A stretch of 64,000 bases of DNA from JAOPZW01 sp963764585 (GCA_963764585.1 CAVXTB010000006.1:496001-560000), one strand, 5' to 3'; positions 1 to 10,005 are shown, counted from the first letter of the stretch. Notes: generated by a model from the letters alone, not told the origin. Made by a program: numbers and translations.

Positions 1-876
1 GCGACGCTCGACGGCAAGCTCTGGGGCAAGCCCTGGTACGCCGGCTCGCGCGCGCTGATCTACCGCAAGGACGTGCTGCAGAAGGCCGGCGTGCAGCCGC
101 CCAAGAACTGGGACGAGCTGCTCGCCGCCTCCAAGGCGATCAAGGCCAAGGTGCCGGGGATCTACCCGACCGGCTACACCGGCCTGACCGAGCACATGTA
201 CCTGCCGACCATCTGGCAGGCGGGCGGGCAGATCGCCAAGCAGGACGGAAGCTCGTGGACGTCGGAGCTGAACACGCCGCAGGCCGTGCAGGCGATCCAG
301 TTCTACACCGACTTCTACAAGGAGGGCCTGACCCCCAAGGCCGCGATCGGGTGGGAGGAGCCCGACGCCCAGACCGCGTTCATCAACGGCGACATCGCGA
401 TGCTGATCGGCGGCGGCTGGACGTACAACTCGATCATCCAGACCAAGCCCGGGATGAAGAGCAAGATCGGCACCGAGCTCGAGCCGGCCGGGCCGAGCGG
501 CAAGGACACCGCCTTCGCGGGCGGCAGCCACCTCGTCGTCTTCAACGGCTCGAAGGACAAGGACCTCGCGAACGCGTTCGTCGACTACATGCTGCAGCCG
601 GCGAACCTCAACAAGTTCACGAGCGCGGTCGGGTTCCTGCCCGGGACGGTCGCCGGCATCAAGGCGTCCGGCTACCTCGACGACCCCGTCCGCAAGCCGT
701 TCGCCGAGCAGCTGCTCGACCACTCCGCCGTCTACCCGCCGTCGCCACGGTGGGGCGCGCTGGAGGGAGCGAACATCTTCGACGGTGAGATCCAGAAGGT
801 CATGCGCGGCAAGCAGACCCCCCAGCAGGCCGCAGAGAACCTCGCCAAGAAGATGGACGAGGAGTTCGCCGGGTGA
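1..876 (+). CDS. Sugar ABC transporter substrate-binding protein, 5' end missing
   Basis: The frame is open from base 1, so the N-terminus, including any lipoprotein signal, lies outside the window; 291 residues are visible. The first visible stretch (GKPWYAGSRALIYRKD) is the typical central segment of family 1 extracellular solute-binding proteins for oligosaccharides, and the GGGWTYNSI and GGSHLVVF segments also fit. It would catch sugar outside the membrane and deliver it to the two permeases that follow. The stop overlaps the next start as GTGA. The downstream murQ and nagA genes suggest an amino-sugar ligand such as a GlcNAc/MurNAc saccharide; that is inference from context, since ligand specificity cannot be read from the fold. 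Confidence 0.9.
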   Translation, partial: ATLDGKLWGKPWYAGSRALIYRKDVLQKAGVQPPKNWDELLAASKAIKAKVPGIYPTGYTGLTEHMYLPTIWQAGGQIAKQDGSSWTSELNTPQAVQAIQFYTDFYKEGLTPKAAIGWEEPDAQTAFINGDIAMLIGGGWTYNSIIQTKPGMKSKIGTELEPAGPSGKDTAFAGGSHLVVFNGSKDKDLANAFVDYMLQPANLNKFTSAVGFLPGTVAGIKASGYLDDPVRKPFAEQLLDHSAVYPPSPRWGALEGANIFDGEIQKVMRGKQTPQQAAENLAKKMDEEFAG

Positions 877-1838
877 ACACCACGTCCGGCCAGGCGGTGG
901 CCGCGGGGCGCGTGCGCGCCCCGCGGCCCAGCGCCGTCGAGCGGCTCGGCCGTGCGGCGTCGAAGCTGACGCTGCCGGTGATCCTGCTGCTGCCCGCGAT
1001 GACGATCATCGTCGGCCTCGTCGGCTATCCGCTGGTCAAGACGATCTGGCTGTCGTTCACCGACACGCGGCTCGGGGACCTCATCAACGGCACGAGCACG
1101 TGGGTCGGCCTGGAGAACTACAAGGAGGTCTTCACCGACGAGCAGCTGCGCACGTCGCTGGTCAACACCGTGGTCTTCGGCAGCGCGTGCGTCATCGGCA
1201 CGATGGTGCTCGGCATGGGCGTTGCGCTGCTGCTCAACCAGCGCCTGCGCTTCAACTGGTTCTTCTCGCTGGCCGTCCTGCTGCCGTGGGCGGTGCCCGC
1301 GCTGGCCGCCAGCTCGATCTTCAAGTGGCTGTTCGACGACCGCTACGGCTTCGTCAACTGGGCGCTCGTGAACCTCGGCTTCCACCACTTCCAGGACTAC
1401 GCCTGGTTCGCCGATCGCAACAGCGCGTACGTCGCGATGTTCGTCGTCGTGGTCTGGCAGTCGTTCCCGTTCATCGCGCTGAGCCTGCTCGCGGGGCTGC
1501 AGACGGTGCCGAAGGACACGCTGGACGCCGCGGCGGTCGACGGCGCGGGCTCGGTGCAGCGCTTCTGGCTGGTGACGCTGCCGCTGCTGCGCCCGATCCT
1601 CGCGGTGCTCGTGATCTTCTCGACGATCTGGGACTTCAAGATCTTCGACCAGGTGTACGTCCTGGCCCAGGGCGTCCCCGATCGCGCCGCCGACACCGCG
1701 GCCGTCACCGGCTACCGCGAGGCGTTCGCGCTCGGCCACTTCGGCACCGGCGCCGCGATCGCGGTCGTGCTCTTCTGCGTGCTGCTGGCCTTCTCGATCG
1801 CCTACGTGCGGCTGATCGGCAAGGAGGCGCGGGCATGA
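873..1838 (+). CDS. Sugar ABC transporter permease, MalF type
   Basis: 321 residues with six strongly hydrophobic segments, starting near residue 33 (LPVILLLPAMTIIVGLVG). The cytoplasmic EAA loop that docks the ATPase is at about residues 215-238 (AAAVDGAGSVQRFWLVTLP). It overlaps the binding-protein gene by GTGA and the next permease by ATGA, so the three are translationally coupled. Together with the 1835 permease it forms the inner-membrane channel of a carbohydrate uptake (CUT1) importer. The ATPase gene is not adjacent; an MsmK-type ATPase lies at the operon end (6593). Confidence 0.93.
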   Translation: MNTTSGQAVAAGRVRAPRPSAVERLGRAASKLTLPVILLLPAMTIIVGLVGYPLVKTIWLSFTDTRLGDLINGTSTWVGLENYKEVFTDEQLRTSLVNTVVFGSACVIGTMVLGMGVALLLNQRLRFNWFFSLAVLLPWAVPALAASSIFKWLFDDRYGFVNWALVNLGFHHFQDYAWFADRNSAYVAMFVVVVWQSFPFIALSLLAGLQTVPKDTLDAAAVDGAGSVQRFWLVTLPLLRPILAVLVIFSTIWDFKIFDQVYVLAQGVPDRAADTAAVTGYREAFALGHFGTGAAIAVVLFCVLLAFSIAYVRLIGKEARA

Positions 1839-2662
1839 GGTGGGTGCTGCGCCGCGGCTGGCTCTACCTCTGCGCGGTGACGATCTCGATCTTCTCGCTC
1901 TTCCCGATCTACTACGTGGTCATCACGTCGCTGAAGCCGCGCAGCGAGATCTACACGCGCACGCCGGACCTGTGGCCCAACCATCCGCAGTGGCACCAGT
2001 ACACGCGCGTCTTCGGCGAGGGCCACGTCGGCCGGGCGCTGCTGAACTCGCTGATCATCGCCGGCGCGACGACGATCATCTGCGTCGTCGTGGCCGGCAT
2101 GGCCGCCTACGCGCTCGCGCGCCTGGAGATCCCCCTCAAGCGCACGCTGCTGATGCTGATCCTGACCACGCAGATGTTCCCGCTGGTCGTGCTCATCATC
2201 CCGCTGTTCGTGCTCATGCGGAACGCCGACCTGATCGGCACCTACCAGGGCCTGGTCGTCGCCTACCTGGCGTTCACCGTGCCGCTGGCGATCTGGATCA
2301 TGCGCGGCTTCATCGTGACGATCCCCGAGGAGCTCGAGCACGCCGCGATGATCGACGGCGCCACGCGCGTCGGCGCGATGTTCCGCGTGATCCTGCCGAT
2401 CGCCGGCCCGGGACTGGTCGCCACCGCGACGCTGTCGTTCATCGCCGCGTGGAACGAGTTCATGCTCGCCCTGACCTTCATGAACACCGAGGAGAAGAAG
2501 ACGCTGCCGCTCGTGCTGCAGTCCTTCGTCGGGCGCGGCGACACCGACTGGGGCGCGGTGATGGCCACGAGCGTCATCTACACGCTGCCCGTGGTGATCT
2601 TCTTCCTGCTGCTGCGCAAGCGGCTCATGCTCGGGATGACGGCCGGGGCGGTGAAGGGATGA
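1835..2662 (+). CDS. Sugar ABC transporter permease, MalG type
   Basis: 275 residues from the ATG that overlaps the preceding stop (ATGA). An N-terminal membrane segment (TISIFSLFPIYYVVITSLK) is followed by the periplasmic loop and five further helices; the EAA loop is near residues 165-192 (AAMIDGATRVGAMFRVILP). A much longer open frame extends upstream but is only GC-driven readthrough of the 873 gene in another frame. It is the second half of the CUT1 channel. The C-terminus ends LMLGMTAGAVKG, the common MalG-type ending. Confidence 0.93.
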   Translation: MRWVLRRGWLYLCAVTISIFSLFPIYYVVITSLKPRSEIYTRTPDLWPNHPQWHQYTRVFGEGHVGRALLNSLIIAGATTIICVVVAGMAAYALARLEIPLKRTLLMLILTTQMFPLVVLIIPLFVLMRNADLIGTYQGLVVAYLAFTVPLAIWIMRGFIVTIPEELEHAAMIDGATRVGAMFRVILPIAGPGLVATATLSFIAAWNEFMLALTFMNTEEKKTLPLVLQSFVGRGDTDWGAVMATSVIYTLPVVIFFLLLRKRLMLGMTAGAVKG

Positions 2663-3642
2663 GCGCCGGCGTCGCGTACTTCGGCAGCCGCATCCCGCGC
2701 CACGTGGCCGCGGACATGCAGGAGCTCGCCGCGCGCGGGTTCACCGGCGTGCTGCACACCTTCAGCGAGAACGACCTCGCCTACTACCGCGAGACGATGG
2801 GGCGCATCGTCGCGGCCTCGCACGACTGCGGCCTCGAGGTCCAGGTCGCGCCGTGGGGCGTCTGCCAGATGTTCGGCGGCGAGGCCGAGAGCCGCTTCAC
2901 CTCGCACCGGCGCGACGTCGGCCAGGTCCTCGACGACGAGACGCGCACGCCCAGCGGCTGCCCCAACGACCCGCGCGTGCGCGCGTTCGTGCACGAGTGG
3001 ATCGACGCGGCGATCGACACCGGCGCCGACCGCATCTTCTGCGACGAGCCGCACTGGGTGCACCCCGAGCACTTCGGGCTCGCCAAGGAGCGCTGGGGCT
3101 GCCGCTGCGAGCACTGCGCCGAGCGCTTCGGGGGCGAGCTGCCACGCGAGCTGACGCCCGCGGTCCTCGCCTTCCGCGAGCAGTGCATGGTGGACTTCGT
3201 GGGCGACTTCGTCGCGTACGTCGCCGGGCAGGGCGCGCGCGCCGCGGTGTGCCTGCTGCCGCTCACCGGCGGCGTGCACGGCATCGACGACTGGTCGCGC
3301 GTCGCGGCGCTGCCGGGCCTGGACACCTTCGGCACCGATCCGTACTGGAAGGCGTTCGGCGAGGACGCCGAGGCGATGGTGGGCGAGTACGCGCGCCGCG
3401 TCGTCGACCTCGCGCGCGTGCACGACGTCGCGCCCCAGCTGTGGATCCAGGGCTTCCGCCTGGAGCCCGACGACGCAGACGACATCCGCGCGGCGGTGCG
3501 CGTCGCGCGCGAGGCGGGGATCGAGGACCTGTGGACGTGGGGCTTCGAGGCCTGCGGGCACATGAGCGCGCTGGGCGGCAGCGATCCGGCGGCGGTGTGG
3601 GACGTGCTCTGCGACGCGCTGCTGACCGAGGTGCGCGCGTGA
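2659..3642 (+). CDS. Unassigned TIM-barrel-like protein in amino-sugar operon
   Basis: 327 residues, no signal peptide, therefore probably cytoplasmic. I do not recognise a named family. Visible features are an acidic motif IFCDEPHW (about residues 126-133), a possible metal or structural cluster CRCEHC (about 148-153), TDPYW, LWIQGFRLEPDD and LWTWGFEACGH near the C-terminus. Acidic and aromatic residues spaced along alternating strands, and a CxCxxC after the first acidic motif, resemble putative glycoside-hydrolase-like TIM barrels. ATGA/GTGA overlaps on both sides put it in the same translational chain as the importer and murQ, so a role in processing the imported sugar is plausible: a glycosidase, epimerase or related enzyme. 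Function is inference only. Confidence 0.75.
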   Translation: MSAGVAYFGSRIPRHVAADMQELAARGFTGVLHTFSENDLAYYRETMGRIVAASHDCGLEVQVAPWGVCQMFGGEAESRFTSHRRDVGQVLDDETRTPSGCPNDPRVRAFVHEWIDAAIDTGADRIFCDEPHWVHPEHFGLAKERWGCRCEHCAERFGGELPRELTPAVLAFREQCMVDFVGDFVAYVAGQGARAAVCLLPLTGGVHGIDDWSRVAALPGLDTFGTDPYWKAFGEDAEAMVGEYARRVVDLARVHDVAPQLWIQGFRLEPDDADDIRAAVRVAREAGIEDLWTWGFEACGHMSALGGSDPAAVWDVLCDALLTEVRA

Positions 3643-4493
3643 TCACCGAGGGCCACGATGCCGGCCTGGCCGACCTCGACCTGCGTGCGACCGTCGACGT
3701 CGTGCGCGCGCTCAACGACTCAAACGCGGTCGTGCTGGAAGCGCTGCGCGAGGCAGAGGCCGATCTCGCCGCGCTCGTCGACGCCGCGGCCGCGCGCGCC
3801 GGGCGCGTGATCTACGCGGGCGCGGGCTCGGCCGGCGCGATGGCCGCGGCCGACGCGGCCGAGTGGGGGCCGACCTTCTCGGTCGACGGCGTCGCCCTCG
3901 TGGCCGGCGCGGCGCTTGCGCCGGGCCCGGAGCGCGAGGCCGCCGAGGACGACGCGGAGGCCGGCGCGGCCGAGCTGCTCGCGCTCGTGCCCGGGCGCGA
4001 CGACGTCGTCGTCGCGGTGTCCGCAAGCGGCAGCACGCCGTACGCGCTGGGCGCGCTGCGCGCCGCGCGCGAGGCGAGCGCGCTGACCGCCGCGATCGTC
4101 TGCGTTCCCGGTGCGCCGCTGACCGAGCTGGCCGACCACGCCGTCGTGCTCGCCGTCGGCGCCGAGGTGATCGCCGGCTCGACGCGGCTGAAGGCCGGGA
4201 CCGCGCAGAAGCTCGCGCTCAACGCGTTCTCGACCGCGCTCCTGGTCCGCCGCGGGCGCACCTACGGGAACCTCATGAGCTCGATGCGCGTGGCCAACGC
4301 CAAGCTGCGCGAGCGCGCCGTGCGCATCTGCTGCCTGGGCGCGGGCTGCGACGACGCCGCCGCGCGCGCCGCGCTGGCCGCGGCCGGCGACGAGCTCGAG
4401 GTCGCGCTCGTCATGCTGCTGGCCGGCGTCGAGGCCGCCGACGCGCGCGCTCGCCTCGCGGCCGCCGGCAGCGTGCGGGAGGCGGCGCGGTGA
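3639..4493 (+). CDS. murQ: N-acetylmuramic acid 6-phosphate etherase-like SIS protein
   Basis: 284 residues (E. coli MurQ is 298). The SIS-domain signatures are clear: YAGAGSAG near residue 60, SASGSTPYALGAL near 127 and LKAGTAQKLALN followed by YGNLM near 184-210. The acidic positions used in lactyl-ether cleavage appear to be kept (AAEWGPTF and AEDDAEAG). The family removes D-lactate from MurNAc-6-phosphate to give GlcNAc-6-phosphate, the substrate of the next gene product. It starts at the GTG overlapping the previous stop and ends in GTGA with nagA. The first motif is GAGSAG rather than the usual GAGTSG, so a related sugar-phosphate activity remains possible. Confidence 0.85.
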   Translation: MITEGHDAGLADLDLRATVDVVRALNDSNAVVLEALREAEADLAALVDAAAARAGRVIYAGAGSAGAMAAADAAEWGPTFSVDGVALVAGAALAPGPEREAAEDDAEAGAAELLALVPGRDDVVVAVSASGSTPYALGALRAAREASALTAAIVCVPGAPLTELADHAVVLAVGAEVIAGSTRLKAGTAQKLALNAFSTALLVRRGRTYGNLMSSMRVANAKLRERAVRICCLGAGCDDAAARAALAAAGDELEVALVMLLAGVEAADARARLAAAGSVREAAR

Positions 4494-5581
4494 GGCTCGG
4501 CGTCGCAGCCGCGCTGGTCGACGGAAAGCTGCTGCTCGGCGACGTCGCGGTCGAGGACGGCGTCGTGACCGCGCTGGGCGTCGGCGGCGGGCGCGGACGT
4601 GGCATCGCGGCCCCGGGCTTCGTCGACCTGCAGGTCAACGGCTTCGCCGGCGTCGACTTCCAGGTCGCCGAGACCGACGCCTACCAGCGCGCGGGCGAGG
4701 CGCTGCTGGCCAGCGGCGTCACCGCCTTCCAACCGACCTTCGTCACGGCGCCCGAGGTCGACCTCGCGGCCGCGCTGCGCGCGATGCCGCCCGAGAGCTG
4801 CGGCCCGCGCATCATCGGCGCCCACCTCGAGGGGCCGTTCCTCTCGCCGCGGCGCCTGGGCGCCCACGACGCCGAGGGCTGTCGCGCCCCCGACCTCGCG
4901 CTGCTGCGGCGCCTGCTGGAGGCCGGGCCCGTGAGCGAGATGACGCTCGCGCCCGAGCTGCACGGTGCCTTCGAGCTCATCGACGAGCTGGTCGGGCGCG
5001 GTGTGACGGTGTCGTGCGGGCACTCCGACGCAACAGCCGCCGAGGCGCACCTGGCCTTCGATCGCGGCGCGCGCACGGTGACGCACCTGTTCAACGCGAT
5101 GCGCCCGAGCGTCCCGCGCGACCCGGGCATCGCGATGGCCGCGCTCGCGCGCAGGGACGTGACGGTGCAGGTGATCGTCGACGGCCACCACCTGGCCGGC
5201 GAGACCGTGCTCGTCGCCTGGCAGGCCGCTCGCGGGCGCTTCGCGCTGGTCACCGACGCCGTCGGCGCGGCCGGGATGCCCGACGGGCGCTACTTCCTCG
5301 GCGGGACCGAGGTCACGGCCGAAGGCGGCGTCGTGCGGCGCGCCGACGGCACGCTGGCCGGCAGCGCGCTGACGATGATCGAGGCGGTGCGCAACCTGCA
5401 CGCGCTGGGGGCCGAGCTCGAGGAGGCGCTGGCGGCGGCGAGCACCGTGCCGGCGCGGATCGTCGGACGGCAGGACCTCGGCCGCCTGGCGGTCGGCTCG
5501 CCCGCCGACGTCGTCGTCCTCGACGACCGCCTCGAGGTCCAGCGCGCGCTGGTCGCCGGAGGAGAGCATGTCGCTCGCTAG
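4490..5581 (+). CDS. nagA: N-acetylglucosamine-6-phosphate deacetylase
   Basis: 363 residues. The amidohydrolase fold is shown by PGFVDLQVNGFAGVDF (residues about 40-55), the metal-binding HLEGPF (about 113-118), GHSDA (about 177), THLFNAM (about 198), DGHH (about 231) and the catalytic TDAVG (about 255). Like other NagA proteins it has QVNG where most amidohydrolases have HxH. It converts GlcNAc-6-phosphate to GlcN-6-phosphate plus acetate, linking MurQ to the SIS deaminase downstream. Its 3' end overlaps the next gene by 14 bases. Confidence 0.95.
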   Translation: MRLGVAAALVDGKLLLGDVAVEDGVVTALGVGGGRGRGIAAPGFVDLQVNGFAGVDFQVAETDAYQRAGEALLASGVTAFQPTFVTAPEVDLAAALRAMPPESCGPRIIGAHLEGPFLSPRRLGAHDAEGCRAPDLALLRRLLEAGPVSEMTLAPELHGAFELIDELVGRGVTVSCGHSDATAAEAHLAFDRGARTVTHLFNAMRPSVPRDPGIAMAALARRDVTVQVIVDGHHLAGETVLVAWQAARGRFALVTDAVGAAGMPDGRYFLGGTEVTAEGGVVRRADGTLAGSALTMIEAVRNLHALGAELEEALAAASTVPARIVGRQDLGRLAVGSPADVVVLDDRLEVQRALVAGGEHVAR

Positions 5582-6587
5582 AGCCGAGATCGCCCAGCAG
5601 CCCGAGGTGGTTGCGCGGCTGCTCGACCGTGAGCGCGCGGCCCTGCGCGCGCTGGCCGCCGAGCTGCGCCGCCGCCGCCCGCGCTACGCGGTGCTCGCCG
5701 CGCGCGGCTCGTCCGACAACGCCGCCCGCTACGCCCAGCACGTGCTCGGGCGGATGCTGCGCCTGCCGGTCGTGCTGGCGACGCCGTCGCTGCACACGCT
5801 CTACGACGCGCCGCCGCGCTTCATCGACGCGATCGTCATCGGCGTCTCGCAGTCGGGGGCGTCGCCCGACGTGGTCAGCGTCGTGGCCGAGGGCGCGCGC
5901 CAGGGCGCGATGACCGTCGCGATCACCAATGACCCGTCGTCGCCGCTGGCCGCCGCCGCGACCCACGTGCTCGATCTCGGCGCCGGCGAGGAGCGCTCGG
6001 TGGCGGCGACCAAGACCTACACCGCCTCGCTGGCGGCGATCGCTGCGCTGGCGGCCGAGGGCGACGCAACGCTGGCCGGCGACGTCGCGCGGCTGCCCGA
6101 AGCCCTGGCCGCGCAGCTCGCGCTCACCGGCGACGCCGCGGCGGCCGTCGCGGCGGCCGCCGACTGGGAGCGCCTGACCGTCGTCGGCCGCGGCGCGCAC
6201 TACGCGACGGCGTTCGAGGCCGCACTGAAGGTGCGCGAGCTCGCCGGCATCGTCGCCGAGGCCTACTCGCCCGCCGACCTGCTGCACGGCCCGATCGCCA
6301 CCACCGGCCCGGGCCAGCCGCTGCTCGCGATCGCACCCGCGGGCCCGACCGAGGACTCGATGCGCGAGCTGATCGCCACCGCGCGCGAGCGCGGCGCGCG
6401 GGTTGCCGCGATCGGCCACGACCCAGCGCTCGGCGACCCGTTCCTGGGGCTCGTCGACGTCCCCGAATGGCTGGGCCCGGTCGTGGCGATCGTACCGGCG
6501 CAGCTGCTCGCGGTCGGCCTCGCCGAGCGGCGGGGCGTCGACGTCGACGCACCCTTCGGCCTGTCCAAGATCACGATGACGAGGTAA
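5568..6587 (+). CDS. Double-SIS glucosamine-6-phosphate deaminase/isomerase (NagB-II/GlmS-C like)
   Basis: 339 residues with two SIS domains: ARGSSDNAARYAQ (about 46-58) with VSQSGASPDVV (about 93), then GRGAHYATAFEAALKVREL (about 207) and AYSPADLLHGP (about 232). This matches the isomerase half of GlmS without the glutaminase half, the form used by NagB-II deaminases that turn GlcN-6-phosphate into fructose-6-phosphate. A GGAGGAGAG Shine-Dalgarno lies just upstream of the chosen ATG although the start is inside nagA. Context (MurQ, NagA) strongly supports this role. A fructosamine deglycase of the same fold is the main alternative. Confidence 0.88.
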   Translation: MSLARAEIAQQPEVVARLLDRERAALRALAAELRRRRPRYAVLAARGSSDNAARYAQHVLGRMLRLPVVLATPSLHTLYDAPPRFIDAIVIGVSQSGASPDVVSVVAEGARQGAMTVAITNDPSSPLAAAATHVLDLGAGEERSVAATKTYTASLAAIAALAAEGDATLAGDVARLPEALAAQLALTGDAAAAVAAAADWERLTVVGRGAHYATAFEAALKVRELAGIVAEAYSPADLLHGPIATTGPGQPLLAIAPAGPTEDSMRELIATARERGARVAAIGHDPALGDPFLGLVDVPEWLGPVVAIVPAQLLAVGLAERRGVDVDAPFGLSKITMTR

Positions 6588-6592
6588 CGCAG

Positions 6593-7792
<1,200 letters not shown>

Positions 7793-7799
7793 TGGCGGG

Positions 7800-7850
7800 G
7801 CCGGCGGCCAGGGGCGGGTCTACCCGACGGACCCGCTCCTGGCCGCCGGC
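7800..7850 (+). terminator. Hairpin ending the amino-sugar operon
   Basis: The arms at 7800-7820 and 7829-7850 are complementary over about 21 bases with one mismatch, around the 8-base loop TACCCGAC. There is no T-run, as is common in such GC-rich genomes. It begins 8 bases after the ATPase stop and ends 8 bases before the luxR -10 hexamer. Confidence 0.75.
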
Positions 7851-7857
7851 TCGCGCG

Positions 7858-7863
7858 TATGCT
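7858..7863 (+). promoter_or_regulatory. Candidate -10 (TATGCT) for a leaderless luxR transcript
   Basis: TATGCT is followed by 7 bases and then the ATG at 7871, the spacing of leaderless actinobacterial promoters. It overlaps the alternative ATG at 7859, which argues against that earlier start. No good -35 is visible. Confidence 0.5.
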
Positions 7864-7870
7864 GGGCGCG

Positions 7871-9502
7871 ATGCTCGAGGGGGCTGCGCTGGGCGAGGAC
7901 GAGGCCGGCCGGGCGGCGCTTGCCGCCGGCGAGTGGGAGGCGGCGCGCGCCGCGTTCCAGGCGAGCCTCGACGTGGCGCCGTCGGCTGCCGCGTTCGAGG
8001 GGCTCGGCGTCGCGTGCCGGTGGCTCGGCGAGCAGGAGGCGGCGATCCGCCACCTGCAGCGCGCCTACCGCCTGCACCGCCAGGCGGGCGACCCGCGGGC
8101 GGCGGCGCGGGTGGCGGTGCAGCTGTGCCTGGGGGAGTGCTACTTCCACGCCGACGTGGCCGTCGGGCTGGGGTGGCTGGAGCGCGCCGATCGGCTGCTC
8201 GAGGGCCTGGAGCCCGGGGCCGAGCAGGGCTGGCTGGCGTTGCTGCGCGGCCATCTCGCCCTGCAGGTCGACCGCGATCCCGGGCGCGCGCGGACGCACG
8301 CGGCGGCGGCGCGCGCGATCGGGCGCGACAGCGGCGTCGTCGACGTCGAGATGATGGCGCTCGCGCTCGAGGGGCTGTGCTTCGTCTGCGAGGGCGAGGT
8401 CGACGAGGGCATGCGGCGGCTCGACGAGGCGACGGCGGCGACGGTCGCCGGCGAGCTCGAGGACCTCGACGCGATCTCGAGCTGCTGCTGCTACCTGATC
8501 GATGCCTGCAAGCGCGTGCGCGACTTCGAGCGCGCCGCGCAGTGGTGCGATCACGTCAAGGGCTTCTGCGAGCAGTGGTCGGACAGGCTGACCTTCGCCG
8601 CCTGCCGCGCCCACTACGCCGACATCCTCATCTGGCAGGGCGACTGGGGCGCGGCCGAGGCCGAGCTGCGCGCGAACCTCGGGCCGCTGGCCGACATCCA
8701 CCCCAACCGCATCGCCGACGGCATGGTGCGCCTGGCCGAGCTGCGCCGCCGCCAGGGCCTGCTCGACGAGTCGAGCCGGCTGCTCGAGGCGGCCGACGGG
8801 CACTTCCTCGCGCCGCTCGTGCGCGCGTCGCTGGCCCTCGACCGCGGGGACGCAGCGACGGCCGCCCACGAGGCCGAGCGCGCGCTGCGGCGCCTGCCCG
8901 CCGGCGGCGTCACCGATCGCACGCCCGCCCTGGAGGTCCTCGTCCGCGCGCGGCTGGCCGCGGGCGATCGCCAGGCCGCGCGGGAGGCGGCCGAGCAGCT
9001 GCGCGCGATCGCCTCCACGGCGGGGACGGGAGCGAGCGCGGCGGCCGCGTCGTTCGCGGAGGGCCTGGTCGCCGCCGCGGCCGAGGACTGGGAGGCCGCG
9101 CGTCCCGCGCTCGAGGACGCCGTCGACCTCTACGCGCGCGCCGGCGGGCGCTGGGAGGCGGCGCAGGCGCGCCGCCACCTCGCCCGCGCGCTGCGCGCCC
9201 TGGGCCACGACCAGGCCGCCGAGCGCGAGGCGCGCGCCGCCGACGAGGCGCTGCGCGCGCTGGGCGCCCACCACGCGCCCGCAGGCGAGGCGGCCGCGCC
9301 GGCCGGCCTGACCGCGCGCGAGGTCGAGGTCCTGCGCCTCGTCGCCCGCGGGCGCTCGAACCAGCAGATCGCCGACGAGCTCGTGCTCAGCGTGCGCACC
9401 GTCGAGCGCCACATCGCGAACATCTACGACAAGATCGGCGCGTCCGGGCGGGCCGCCCGCGCCGCCGCCGCGTCGTACGCGCTGGCGGCCGGCGTCGCCT
9501 AG
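7871..9502 (+). CDS. LuxR-family regulator with TPR-like sensor region
   Basis: 543 residues from the ATG at 7871; an ATG four codons earlier lies in the -10. Residues 1 to about 465 are helical repeats rich in Ala, Leu and Glu (for example GLGVACRWLGEQEAAIRHL), consistent with TPR-type pairs, and no Walker motifs are seen, so this is not a full MalT/LAL ATPase. The C-terminal GerE/LuxR helix-turn-helix is clear: LTAREVEVLRLVARGRSNQ, then VRTVERHIANIYDKIG. The target genes are unknown; its own promoter is separate from the upstream operon. The stop codon lies inside the terminator stem. Confidence 0.88.
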   Translation: MLEGAALGEDEAGRAALAAGEWEAARAAFQASLDVAPSAAAFEGLGVACRWLGEQEAAIRHLQRAYRLHRQAGDPRAAARVAVQLCLGECYFHADVAVGLGWLERADRLLEGLEPGAEQGWLALLRGHLALQVDRDPGRARTHAAAARAIGRDSGVVDVEMMALALEGLCFVCEGEVDEGMRRLDEATAATVAGELEDLDAISSCCCYLIDACKRVRDFERAAQWCDHVKGFCEQWSDRLTFAACRAHYADILIWQGDWGAAEAELRANLGPLADIHPNRIADGMVRLAELRRRQGLLDESSRLLEAADGHFLAPLVRASLALDRGDAATAAHEAERALRRLPAGGVTDRTPALEVLVRARLAAGDRQAAREAAEQLRAIASTAGTGASAAAASFAEGLVAAAAEDWEAARPALEDAVDLYARAGGRWEAAQARRHLARALRALGHDQAAEREARAADEALRALGAHHAPAGEAAAPAGLTAREVEVLRLVARGRSNQQIADELVLSVRTVERHIANIYDKIGASGRAARAAAASYALAAGVA

Positions 9503-9521
9503 TGGGCCTTCTGGCCCACTA
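9500..9521 (+). terminator. Terminator hairpin overlapping the luxR stop codon
   Basis: TAGTGGGCC (9500-9508) pairs perfectly with GGCCCACTA (9513-9521) around the loop TTCT. The luxR TAG is the first three bases of the stem. Confidence 0.7.
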
Positions 9522-9624
9522 GATGGGTACCGGCGGGGCCCGAAATGGGTGCCGCCACGCATGACGGCGCGACCGCGCGCCGGCACGCTCTCCCTCGGCT
9601 TACAAGCGAGGAAAGGGAGAGCCA

Positions 9625-10002
9625 ATGCCAGCCTATTCGCAGGACCAGGTCCCGGTGGAGTTCGAGGCCGACGTCGCCACGACGCGCGCGATCGACGGCG
9701 GCGGGATGACGATCGCCTTCGAGCGCCTCAGCGCGGGCGTCGAGACCGCGCCGCTGTTCAAGGGGCTGCCCGACGACGCCTGCCAGAGCCCGCACTGGGG
9801 CTACCTCGTCAGCGGCCGCCTGCGCATCGCGTACGCGGACGGGTCGGAGGAGCCGATCGCCGCCGGCCAGGCCTACTACCTGCCGCCCGGGCACAACGTC
9901 GTCGTCGAGGACGACGCGCTGATCGTCGAGTTCTCGCCGGCCGAGGAGCGCGCCCGCACGATGGAGCACGCCGCGCAGGCCATGCAGGCGGCGGGCGCCT
10001 GA
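9625..10002 (+). CDS. Cupin-domain protein
   Basis: 125 residues with an AGGAAAGGGAGAG Shine-Dalgarno. The small beta-barrel pattern is seen in HWGYLVSGRLRIAYADG followed by PIAAGQAYYLPPGHN, the two conserved cupin motifs, with PHWGY and PPGH supplying possible metal ligands. Such stand-alone cupins bind small molecules or act as simple isomerases or dioxygenases; no substrate is indicated. Three bases separate it from the MFS gene, so the two are probably co-transcribed. Confidence 0.85.
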   Translation: MPAYSQDQVPVEFEADVATTRAIDGGGMTIAFERLSAGVETAPLFKGLPDDACQSPHWGYLVSGRLRIAYADGSEEPIAAGQAYYLPPGHNVVVEDDALIVEFSPAEERARTMEHAAQAMQAAGA

Positions 10003-10005
10003 GCG

